Source of the DNA: Nitrospinota bacterium
GTDB taxonomy: Bacteria; UBA8248
Length of the DNA: 6,554 nucleotides
Direction: 5' to 3'
Assembly: GCA_029937135.1 (NCBI GenBank)
Contig: JAPYQX010000135.1
Span: forward strand, 1,067 to 7,620
Positions 1-5,615 of this stretch are shown one piece after another (the stretch's first letter is position 1; each line of letters starts with the position of its first letter). Position numbers and translations under genes: made by a program. The notes below the pieces were generated by a model, which ran no database searches, was not told the origin of the DNA, and worked only from the letters and a program-made list of their open reading frames with translations.

Positions 1-227
1 GAAATTGATGGTCGATCGATCTGATTCAGCCGCCCAGAAGTATCACAATGATACGAAGCATTCCTTTCAAAGTGTGCGTTCAGATTTTCATTACTTAGAT
101 TTTTCAAATAAACCGATGCCTTTCAAGGTCTACGAAGAAATCGAACCGATTGCCCTGCCTCCGGAACCGCCTCGTGCGATGAAAAATGCCTTGAAGTCAA
201 TTTCTTCTCTGGGAGAGGAGGCTGGTG

Positions 228-236
228 AAAAAAAAA
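228..236 (+). other. A9 homopolymer at first frame break of the SagB-type gene
   Basis: A run of nine A bases sits where the family homology passes from the frame of ATG 8 to the next frame. With eight A the reading would continue without interruption into LSLEILARIFFLTAGITK. A9 is long enough for transcriptional slippage, for replication slippage (phase variation) or for a homopolymer sequencing error; the sequence alone cannot separate these. Confidence 0.7.
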
Positions 237-918
237 CAGCTATCGTTGGAGATTCTTGCGAGGATTTTTTTTCTTACTGCAGGGATTACCAAGTGCGTCG
301 AAGTCGGTGGTCGGTCGCACTATTTTCGTGCCGCCGCCTGTACAGGGGCACTTTATCATATTGAGCTTTATCTAATTTGCGGCGATAGTTTGTCCGGTGA
401 CGAAATTGGCCTCCCGGCAGGCGTATACCACCTTGCTGTGCAGGACTATGCCGCCAGGTGTCTTCGGCAAGGAGATTATCGGGCAGCGATTTCCGAATCT
501 TTGGGCCGAAGCGAAGTGCCCGAGGCGGTATTTGTGTGTACGAGCACATACTGGCGAAACGCCTGGAAGTACCAATCACGTACATACCGGCACTGCTTTT
601 GGGACAGCGGGACCATGCTGGCTAATTTTCTTGCGGTCACAGCTTCATATGACGTAAGTGTTCGTTTAAACGCAGGATTTAAGGATAATATGGTGAACAC
701 GCTTTTGGGATTGGACACCCGGGATGAGGTTTCGCTAGCTGTCATGGAACTAGGAGAAAGAAACCCAATTCAGGTCGAAGCCAGTAGAATTGACTCGGTT
801 AATTTTAAAATCACACCCCTTTCGGCAAGCCCTGTTGATTGTCCTGAAATTCGAAAAATTCACGACCCCTCAACTTTGCGGGGAGAGAATGATGTTCTCG
901 ATTGGCGCTCGAATGCAG

Positions 919-924
919 AAAAAA
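919..924 (+). other. A6 homopolymer at second frame break of the SagB-type gene
   Basis: The frame carrying the first nitroreductase domain ends at the TGA of 933-935, shortly after this run. Dropping one A here joins DWRSNAE to KFLNEKVRNF and on to the second domain. The exact position of the indel is uncertain by a few codons because the linker between the domains is poorly conserved. Confidence 0.55.
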
Positions 925-1720
925 TTCCTAAATGAAAAAGTTCGGAATTTCCCTGCATCAAATAAATCCTTGAGCGAAAAGGGATATCGAAATTTCGCGT
1001 TAATTGAAGGCAAACTTTCTAGTGATTCCATTGATGATGTGATATTGCGCAGGGGATCGGCGAGGCGGTTTGATGACCTCTCGATTGATTTTGAGGATTT
1101 ATCCATCATGTTGCATTCGGCGACCCGAGTCATTCCTGCTGATTTTCTTCCTAGTGGTCTGCCTGCTCTCAACGAAATCTATTTAATTGTAAACGCTGTC
1201 GATGGACTACGCGCCGGATCTTATTTTTTCGATCGCCGTCAGGACACTCTTGTTCTATTAAAAGAGGGAAATTTTCGCCGCGAAGCAGGTGTTCTGGGAC
1301 TGGGTCAAGAACTCGCTGCCGACGCTTCGGTCAATGTCTATTTTCTGAGTAATCTTGAAAAAGTTCAAAGCGTATTCGGCAACAGGGGATACCGGGCAGC
1401 GCAGCTTGAGGCAGGAATAATGGGAGGAAAGCTCTACCTTGGGGCCTATTCTCAAAGACTAGCCGCTTCGGGCCTGACCTTCTACGATGATGAAGTGATT
1501 TCTTTTTTTGAGCCTCACGCTAATGGTAAAGAGGTGATGTTCTTAGTTCTACTGGGACGTCGAAAAAATAGCCGATCCCCTTCCTGGAATTGTACTCTCA
1601 AACTAAATAGCTCCCCGTTCTATCAATTTGGCGATCAAGTCTGAAATTCTTGTTTGAATGGGGTTGTTCTGCGATTTCAAAGGTATTGAATATTCAGATA
1701 ATCTAATTATTGCGAATCAC

Positions 1721-1758
1721 AGCCTCAAAGGCTTATTCAGCTCATTTGTGAGGTGAAT
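1721..1758. terminator. Two stem-loops between convergent genes (possible weak bidirectional terminator)
   Basis: AGCCT-CAA-AGGCT (1721-1733) is followed at once by ATTCA-g-CTCA-tttg-TGAG-g-TGAAT (1735-1758), a 9-bp stem with one G/G mismatch. They lie in the 135-bp gap between the ends of the SagB-type gene and selO, where a shared terminator would be expected. Neither stem has a clear T-tract on either strand, so an intrinsic terminator is only a guess. Confidence 0.3.
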
Positions 1759-1779
1759 TAGTAACTCGACATGCACACC

Positions 1780-3288
1780 TTAAGTTCCACAGAACGTCTG
1801 GTGTACTAATTCTTCCGGCCGAGGCGGGTCCTGGTAGGCGGCGTGTTGCGGTTGATCGTCAAAGGGACGAGACAGTACCGCAAGCAGATTTTCGAACGGC
1901 TCGAAATCGTCGCTAAGTGCAGCTGTAATCACCTTTTCGACCAGGTGATTACGTGGAATGTAGGCGGGATTGACCACCCGCATAGCAGCCTGCCTTTCGA
2001 AATCGCCCCGTGATTCTCTTCTAAGCCGGGCACGCCAATCCGCCACCCATCCGTCGAAAGACTCCGGATTATGAAAGAGGTCGCGGACGGATGCTTCTGT
2101 GTGGGCGCTGTTTTGTTCTGTCCGTCCAGGTAGGTCGCAAAGCCTCCGGAAGGTGAGCATAAAGTCGGCTTGGTTAAGGGCCATCCGGTGTAGAAGATCT
2201 TGTGCCAACTCAAAATCACCGGCTTCCTCTTCTGCAAGCCCGATCTTCGCCCTGAGGCCAGAAGACCAGGCAGCATTAAAATGGTCGGAAAAAGAGTTGA
2301 TTGTGCCTGTTGCCGCTTCGATTGCTGTCTCTTCGTTATCGTTGATGAGAGGTAGGATAGCCGAGGCAAAGCATGCGAGATTCGAATGAGCGATTTCTGG
2401 TTGCTTGTTATAAGCGTAGCGGCCCATGTGATCGATTGAACTAAAGACCTTGTCCGGATGGTAGCTGTCCATGAAGGCGCATGGACCAAAGTCGATCGTC
2501 TCGCCAGAAATAGCCATGTTGTCGGTATTCATAACGCCGTGGATGAAACCTATCTCCATCCATCTGGCTATCAGTGTTGCCTGCCGTGCGATCACGCTTT
2601 CGAGGAGCGCTAAGTAAGGATTATCTGCCTCGCGCACCTCAGGATAGTGTCGGTCGATCACATGGTCGGCCAGCAATCGAAGTCCTTGTACGTCTTGGCG
2701 TGCGGCAAAAAATTGGAATGTACCCACCCGGATGTGGCTGCTCGCGACCCGTGTAAGTACAGCACCTGGAAGTGTTTGTTCCCGAATGATTGTCTCATCT
2801 GTTGTAACGGCAGCAAGCGCGCGCGTCGTCGGGATAGATAGCGCGGCCATCGCTTCGCTAATTACATATTCGCGCAACACTGGCCCTATCCAAGCCCGTC
2901 CGTCACCCATACGCGAGAACGGCGTTGGTCCTGATCCTTTGAGTTGGATGTCGAGGCGTAAGCCATCGGCATCGGTCACCTCACCAAGAAGAAGCGCCCT
3001 CCCGTCGCCTAGTTGCGGAACCCAACCGCCAAACTGGTGCCCGGCATAAGCCAATGCGAGAGGCTCTGAGCCTTCAGGAACGCGGTTTCCAGCGAGGATT
3101 TCAATGCCATTCGGCGAAGCAAGGTAGGCCGGGTCGAGGCCAAGGTGGCTGGCGAGCGGGCCGTTTATCTTAACAAGACCCGGTTTGGTCACAGGTGTCG
3201 GATTCACCCGCGCATAAAAGTGTTCCGGGAGCCTGGCGTAGGTGTTATCAAAAGGGAAAAGCTCATAAATTTTTGTTGTTGTGCTCAT
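1780..3288 (-). CDS. selO: SelO (YdiU/UPF0061) protein adenylyltransferase
   Basis: SelO is a pseudokinase-fold enzyme that transfers AMP from ATP to Ser/Thr/Tyr of target proteins and is linked to oxidative-stress responses and S-glutathionylation in bacteria. The 502-residue protein is full length (E. coli SelO has about 478). Visible signatures: LALAYAGHQFGGWVPQLGDG (77-96), LKGSGPTPFSRMGDGRAWIG (117-136), the catalytic-loop equivalent HGVMNTDNM (250-258) with N257, and the metal-binding DFG at 266-268. The C-terminal Cys of the family is C500 in QTFCGT. In E. coli this Cys pairs with an activation-loop Cys; the aligned loop position here is in VFSSIDH and is Ser, while a Cys lies just after the DFG (C270), so the disulfide, if any, is different. 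ATG 3288 has AGGA five bases upstream and the usual amino-terminal motif EHFYARVNPTPV follows. It is transcribed alone, convergent with the SagB-type gene and divergent from the Sel1-repeat gene. Confidence 0.97.
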   Translation of the reverse strand: MSTTTKIYELFPFDNTYARLPEHFYARVNPTPVTKPGLVKINGPLASHLGLDPAYLASPNGIEILAGNRVPEGSEPLALAYAGHQFGGWVPQLGDGRALLLGEVTDADGLRLDIQLKGSGPTPFSRMGDGRAWIGPVLREYVISEAMAALSIPTTRALAAVTTDETIIREQTLPGAVLTRVASSHIRVGTFQFFAARQDVQGLRLLADHVIDRHYPEVREADNPYLALLESVIARQATLIARWMEIGFIHGVMNTDNMAISGETIDFGPCAFMDSYHPDKVFSSIDHMGRYAYNKQPEIAHSNLACFASAILPLINDNEETAIEAATGTINSFSDHFNAAWSSGLRAKIGLAEEEAGDFELAQDLLHRMALNQADFMLTFRRLCDLPGRTEQNSAHTEASVRDLFHNPESFDGWVADWRARLRRESRGDFERQAAMRVVNPAYIPRNHLVEKVITAALSDDFEPFENLLAVLSRPFDDQPQHAAYQDPPRPEELVHQTFCGT

Positions 3289-3329
3289 GGATATCCTGTA
3301 AGTGCTCGGTCAAGTGTCGTCCTGTTCAA

Positions 3330-3343
3330 AATTCATCTGAATT
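3330..3343. promoter_or_regulatory. 14-bp palindrome overlapping the selO -10 region (possible operator)
   Basis: AATTCA-TC-TGAATT is a perfect inverted repeat of two 6-bp arms. It overlaps the first bases of the candidate -10 box and covers the likely transcription start, a classic place for a repressor site. Its AT-richness means chance is possible and no matching regulator is seen in the window. Confidence 0.25.
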
Positions 3344-3346
3344 ATA
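3341..3346 (-). promoter_or_regulatory. Candidate selO promoter -10 box
   Basis: On the minus strand this is a perfect TATAAT, 52 bases before the selO ATG, which would give a leader of roughly 45 bases. The region 15-18 bases further upstream has no good TTGACA match (best is TTCATC), so the assignment rests on the -10 box and position only. Confidence 0.4.
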
Positions 3347-3663
3347 CACCTAGGAGTTCTGGATGAACGAAATGGAAGGTGGTGTTCGGTCCAATTATAC
3401 GATTGAATCTTAAATTCCTATTTAGACTGAATTTTTTAAGCAAATTTATGGTATTAACTTTTCAAAGGCCCAAATTTTGTCGGCACACAGCGGTTTCCTG
3501 CCTTATTATTCACTTATTAATGCGGGTATTTTTTGATATTCCCTTTGTCTCAAAGGAAAAATAGGGAAGATCTACTAAGTTGGGATTAGTAGGTCATCAA
3601 AATGGTCCGACATTTGAGAGAGCAGGTCGCCCTTGAATTACATCCTATTTCAAATTCACTAGA
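3347..3663. other. AT-rich non-coding stretch with two hairpins
   Basis: I see no convincing gene here; the short open frames have no recognisable motif and no good ribosome site. Two stem-loops stand close together: CCTTTG-TCT-CAAAGG (3542-3556) and a longer one, GATCTACTAA pairing with TTAGTAGGTC around a 7-base loop (3569-3595, ten pairs with one T/G wobble). Neither ends in a T-run in a useful direction. They could belong to a small RNA or to a decayed repeat. Confidence 0.4.
3569..3595. repeat. Inverted repeat, 10-bp stem, 7-base loop
   Basis: The inner seven pairs CTACTAA/TTAGTAG are perfect; the outer GAT/GTC adds two pairs and one wobble. It sits about 250 bases upstream of the Sel1-repeat gene in an otherwise featureless gap. 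It may be a protein-binding site or the stem of an RNA. Confidence 0.45.
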
Positions 3664-3759
3664 ATCGCCCCACCGACGGAAAGAACCGCGCCTGTTGGGA
3701 CCCCCCTCAGCATGCCCTACACGCTCCCCGGGTGGGGTTTTCGGACCGGGGGGGGCGAT
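3664..3759. repeat. GC-rich palindromic island (about 96 bp), possible interspersed repeat or structured RNA
   Basis: A sharply GC-rich block in AT-rich surroundings is bounded by perfect 8-bp inverted repeats, ATCGCCCC (3664-3671) and GGGGCGAT (3752-3759). Inside it CCCCACC (3668-3674) can pair with GGTGGGG (3731-3737), CCCC-gggt-GGGG (3726-3737) forms a small hairpin followed by TTTT, and C6 and G8 runs offer further pairing. This resembles the REP/BIME style of intergenic palindromic repeats more than a gene, but no second copy lies in the window, so its repeat nature is inferred. A minus-strand frame crosses it without recognisable motifs. Confidence 0.45.
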
Positions 3760-3839
3760 GAAAGGTGATAACGTCAAATAGAGAACGTTGCCGCATAATT
3801 CCAGTATAAATTAAGGCAGATTTTAACAGGAATATGATC

Positions 3840-4295
3840 ATGAATTTTCTTAGCTCAGACGAAAATTACCCCATAGCCCACTTGCTGGTGGGAGTGGCCT
3901 TTATACTATTTGGGATGGTCTTCAAGGATTTGCCAAAGCAACGGACACTTCCTTGTGAATATGTATCTCTTGGAAAATCGTATTTTTATGGAACTGGTAT
4001 TGAGAAGAATGATGTCCAAGCCGCAAAATTATTTCTTAAATCTGCCGAAGCTGGTTGCTTGGAGGCGCGGAATTGGCTTGGTGGATTTTATTTTTCAGGA
4101 ACAGGGGTTCCTGCGAATGTTTTTAAGGCTTATATTTGGTCGTCCTGCAGTGGTCTCCACCATGAAGGGCATCGTATAGTCCGCCTTCAGAAATATTTAA
4201 CACCAATGGAGTTCGATGTAGGAAGAAAATTGCCGATTGGATGTCAAGATATTACTGATAATGGAATCGATGTAATTCATCGAAGCTTGCGGTGA
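3840..4295 (+). CDS. Small membrane-anchored Sel1-like repeat protein
   Basis: The product (151 residues from ATG 3840) has one hydrophobic segment near the start (about residues 11-28, PIAHLLVGVAFILFGMVF) and then two Sel1-like repeats: YVSLGKSYFYGTGIEKNDVQ into AAKLFLKSAEAGCLEARNW, and LGGFYFSGTGVPANVFKAYI. The G-T-G and AA..F..SAEAG positions are the family signature. Sel1 repeats are TPR-like helical hairpins that bind other proteins; the anchor suggests action at the inner membrane, with the orientation not determinable. ATG 3834 is also in frame, but AGGA at 3828-3831 is only two bases from it and eight from ATG 3840, so 3840 is the better start. The gene stands alone, divergent from selO; the partner is unknown. 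A TATAAA at 3805-3810 might be a -10 box but lacks a -35 at proper distance. It is short for this family and might be a remnant of a longer protein. Confidence 0.75.
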   Translation: MNFLSSDENYPIAHLLVGVAFILFGMVFKDLPKQRTLPCEYVSLGKSYFYGTGIEKNDVQAAKLFLKSAEAGCLEARNWLGGFYFSGTGVPANVFKAYIWSSCSGLHHEGHRIVRLQKYLTPMEFDVGRKLPIGCQDITDNGIDVIHRSLR

Positions 4296-4509
4296 TTTTA
4301 CTTGATTCTCTCTACCTAAAAGCAAACAGAGCTGGTCCTATTTATACGCCCCCAAACGCTACTCTAAATTCTTCGAGCAACGAAATCCCCAACTGTTTTT
4401 AGAAAGGTATGGGTAGCTTTTTGATCGGTTTGACGCCCGTAATAACACCCCAGGGAAAAAGGAGAGCCAAGAGCCCCCGCGGCTAACGCGGAGTACGCCC
4501 GAGCTAGGC
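4296..4509. other. Non-coding stretch with GC-rich hairpins
   Basis: No gene is recognisable in any of the six frames. At its right end CCGCG-gctaa-CGCGG (4477-4491) forms a perfect 5-bp GC stem, and GGAGTACGCC (4490-4499) can pair with GGCTGTGCTCC (4507-4517) with one wobble and one bulge. The second stem runs into the left end of the neighbouring terminal-repeat element. The 9-mer GCGGAGTAC at 4488-4496 also occurs at that element's right end (4672-4680). Confidence 0.4.
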
Positions 4510-4681
4510 TGTGCTCCGAAAAAAGTGGAACCCAAGTAGATTGAATGGGTTAGGAGGTCGGTTTAGTGGGGGCGAGCCATGGCGAAGTCCACAATTAAAA
4601 CTTAAATTTCTGATTGAATGTGCAAATCATCAAACTTCAAAAGCTTTTATATGGGGTGAGATCCAATTTTTGCGGAGTACA
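4510..4681. mobile_element. 172-bp MITE-like element or insertion-sequence remnant with terminal inverted repeats
   Basis: Left end 4510-4531 starts TGTGCTCCGAAAAAAGTGGA and the reverse complement of the right end 4660-4681 starts TGTACTCCGCAAAAATTGGA; over 22 bases 18 are identical. The TG...CA ends and a CCGAAAAA-GTGGA core resemble IS3-family termini from memory, but no transposase is present: the interior holds only a tiny frame (ATG 4579, MAKSTIKT, then stop) after an AGGAGG-like site. No clear target duplication flanks it (aggc on the left, agag on the right). The right end lies directly against the recombinase relic, whose similarity stops there. A non-autonomous element or an internally deleted insertion sequence are both possible. 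Confidence 0.6.
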
Positions 4682-4683
4682 AG

Positions 4684-4822
4684 AGCAGAACGTTCAGAGT
4701 GAGCTTGCCCATTGAGGTAGTCGTGTTGAAGGCCTGGGTTACCGAGACGAACGAGACACCGTGTTCTTTGAAGAGATCCGATAGATGTACTTCTTCCAAT
4801 AAGACTTCTTAGGAGATACCCG
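4684..4822 (-). pseudogene. Serine recombinase (resolvase-domain) relic
   Basis: Read on the minus strand, about 4775-4684 encodes LFKEHGVSFVSVTQAFNTTT followed by SMGKLTLNVLL, the very conserved end part of the catalytic domain of phage/transposon serine recombinases (family form SVTQQFNTTTSMGRLTLN..LLSFAQFERE). The upstream part HLSDLF is in the same frame; RVS...SL nearer 4822 fits a different frame, so at least one further indel and an in-frame TAA are present. The start of the catalytic domain with its serine, the zinc ribbon and the C-terminal DNA-binding part are all absent. Similarity ends where the 172-bp terminal-repeat element begins and starts at the stop codon of the neighbouring cupin. 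It cannot be active. Confidence 0.8.
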
Positions 4823-5149
4823 CTACCGCCATTCGGTACGGACGGGCAACCGTCCCCCCAAGATGTTGAGGATGATACAGTCCTCGCTTCCTTCGTTTTT
4901 AACGTAATGCCATGAGCCTCCGGGCACATGTCCCAAATCACCTGGCCCGGCCACGACTTCCTCGCCATTAATGTAGTACTTGAGCTGCCCCCCAAGGACT
5001 AAGGTAGCCTCGTCCATCTCGTTTTGGTGACGGTGAGAATCGGGTTGGTCCCCAGGCGCCAAAGAGACAACCCGCACTTCGAGATGTTCCGTAGCGATGA
5101 CTTTGGGGAGGCCCTTTTGTTTAACTGTGGTCGTGTCGAATTGATTCAC
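4823..5149 (-). CDS. Small single-domain cupin protein
   Basis: The 108-residue product is a one-domain cupin, a beta-barrel that usually binds a metal ion through three His and one Glu. Motif 1 is GDQPDSHRHQNEMDE with H39, H41 and E47 and G53; motif 2 is GDLGHVPGGSWHYVKN (70-85) with P76, G78, H81 and N85, an exact match to the cupin pattern. The substrate or role cannot be told; small cupins next to oxidoreductases act as isomerases, dioxygenases or binding proteins. The start is GTG 5149: an in-frame TAA lies two codons before it, and AGGAAA overlapping the previous gene's stop is 12 bases upstream. It follows the broken cupin by 16 bases and is last in the operon. The two cupins are related (LEVRVVSLAPGDQP against MEVRVILLEPSV-stop-P; shared GGR(L/M)P). 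After GGRLP the tail PVRTEWR is short and ends right where the recombinase relic begins, so the natural C-terminus may have been replaced. Confidence 0.88.
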   Translation of the reverse strand: MNQFDTTTVKQKGLPKVIATEHLEVRVVSLAPGDQPDSHRHQNEMDEATLVLGGQLKYYINGEEVVAGPGDLGHVPGGSWHYVKNEGSEDCIILNILGGRLPVRTEWR

Positions 5150-5165
5150 TAGGTTTTAACGTTTC

Positions 5166-5593
5166 CTAGGATGTATGGAACTGGAGTATTTTGGAGTTGT
5201 CGACAGTTTCGGGATCAGGATTGGGTGGTGGGTCGCCCTCCGGCATGATGAAACCCGAAGGCATACGACCACCTCGAAAGTTGAACTCTATGAGTTCCTT
5301 TTGCCCGATGTTTTTCATGTGATGCATGCCGCCGCGTGGGTTTAACAAAACGCTTCCTTGTTCAACTTCGAATGTCTCACCGCTGTTATGAATGAGGCCT
5401 TTTCCTTTGTAGATGAGGTATCCCTCATCCATCTCGGAGTGGTGGGCGTGATAGGGCGGTTATACGCTTGGTTCGAGGAGAATTACGCGAACCTCCATAT
5501 AGGGGTATTGATGTATATTGGAGAATCGGTGGTTCGAGCCACTTCGTGGTTAAATGCCCATTTCAGATCTTCCACATTTCCGATGAGGGACAT
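5166..5593 (-). pseudogene. Second cupin gene, broken by a frameshift and an in-frame stop
   Basis: The gene starts at ATG 5593, 22 bases after the upstream gene, with AAGGAG (5599-5604) five bases before it. Its frame runs MSLIGNVEDLKWAFNHEVAR TTDSPIYINTP and then ends at 5483-5485. One extra C in the CCCC run (GGGG at 5502-5505 on the plus strand) would carry it into PYMEVRVILLEPSV. A TAA at 5460-5462 then falls exactly where the sister cupin has Gln (GDQP), consistent with CAA to TAA. Beyond it the cupin is intact: PPYHAHHSEMDEG (motif 1, H49, H51, E57 in the repaired chain), GSVLLNPRGGMHHMKN (motif 2) and GGRMPSGF, ending at 5166. Repaired length is 142 residues. An 88-residue piece from ATG 5432 is open but lacks the motif-1 histidines. 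Two independent lesions argue for a real pseudogene. Confidence 0.85.
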
Positions 5594-5598
5594 GGTTG

Positions 5599-5604
5599 CT
5601 CCTT
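5599..5604 (-). promoter_or_regulatory. Ribosome binding site of the broken cupin gene
   Basis: AAGGAG on the minus strand lies five bases before ATG 5593, in the 22-base gap after the molybdoenzyme gene. It fixes the start of the broken cupin well upstream of the open 88-residue stretch and shows the gene was once translated within the operon. Confidence 0.75.
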
Positions 5605-5615
5605 ATCAAAAAGAT

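Larger units (their letters stand above)
8..1644 (+). pseudogene. SagB-type dehydrogenase with two nitroreductase-fold domains, interrupted by two +1 frameshifts
   Basis: SagB-type proteins are FMN-dependent nitroreductase-fold oxidoreductases; the best known oxidise azolines in ribosomal peptide maturation, but many stand-alone double-domain forms have no known substrate. Homology runs through three frames. Frame 1 (from ATG 8, TTG 5 also possible) gives the typical start KYHNDTKHSFQSVRSDFHYLDF and PFKVYEEI. Frame 2 (about 228-918) gives LTAGITK, HYFRAAACTGALYHIELYL, STYWRNAWKYQSRTYRHCFWDSG. Frame 3 (about 919-1644) gives ILRRGSARRFD, EIYLIVNAVDGL, GNRGYRAAQLEAGIMGGKLYLGAY and GLTFYDDEVISFF. 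Removing one A from A9 (228-236) and one from A6 (919-924) restores a single chain of 545 residues, a usual length for the two-domain form. The second frame has a GTG at 225 just after GAGGAGG, and the third has ATG 889/892 after GGGGAGAGA, so separate translation of pieces is conceivable. No YcaO or precursor-peptide gene is visible. Family call is firm; whether it is a true pseudogene, slippage-expressed or mis-sequenced is open. Confidence 0.85.

Noticed and set aside
1929..2489. 186-codon minus-strand frame inside selO
   Set aside because: It is a shifted phase of selO, whose own frame carries all the family motifs.
3379..3564. 61-codon plus-strand frame in the divergent gap
   Set aside because: No ribosome site, no known motif and a composition expected of AT-rich non-coding DNA.
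3726..3741. CCCC-gggt-GGGG-TTTT as an intrinsic terminator
   Set aside because: The stem is only four pairs, the T-run is short, and no plus-strand gene ends upstream of it; it is better seen as part of the palindromic island.
3586..3777. 63-codon minus-strand frame across the GC-rich island
   Set aside because: The composition follows the palindromic DNA rather than a protein, and there is no ribosome site or motif.
4630..4995. 121-codon minus-strand frame overlapping the small cupin
   Set aside because: It is out of phase with the cupin motifs, runs on through the recombinase relic and into the terminal-repeat element, and its product has no recognisable motif.
5460..5462. Possible recoding of TAA as Gln
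   Set aside because: Other genes here end normally at TAA, including the molybdoenzyme at 5616-5618, and the same cupin also carries a frameshift, so simple gene death is the better explanation.
5525..5555. tRNA T-arm-like GGTTCGAGCC and overlapping small hairpins
   Set aside because: It lies in the coding part of the broken cupin (NHEVARTTD); no acceptor or anticodon stems fit around it.
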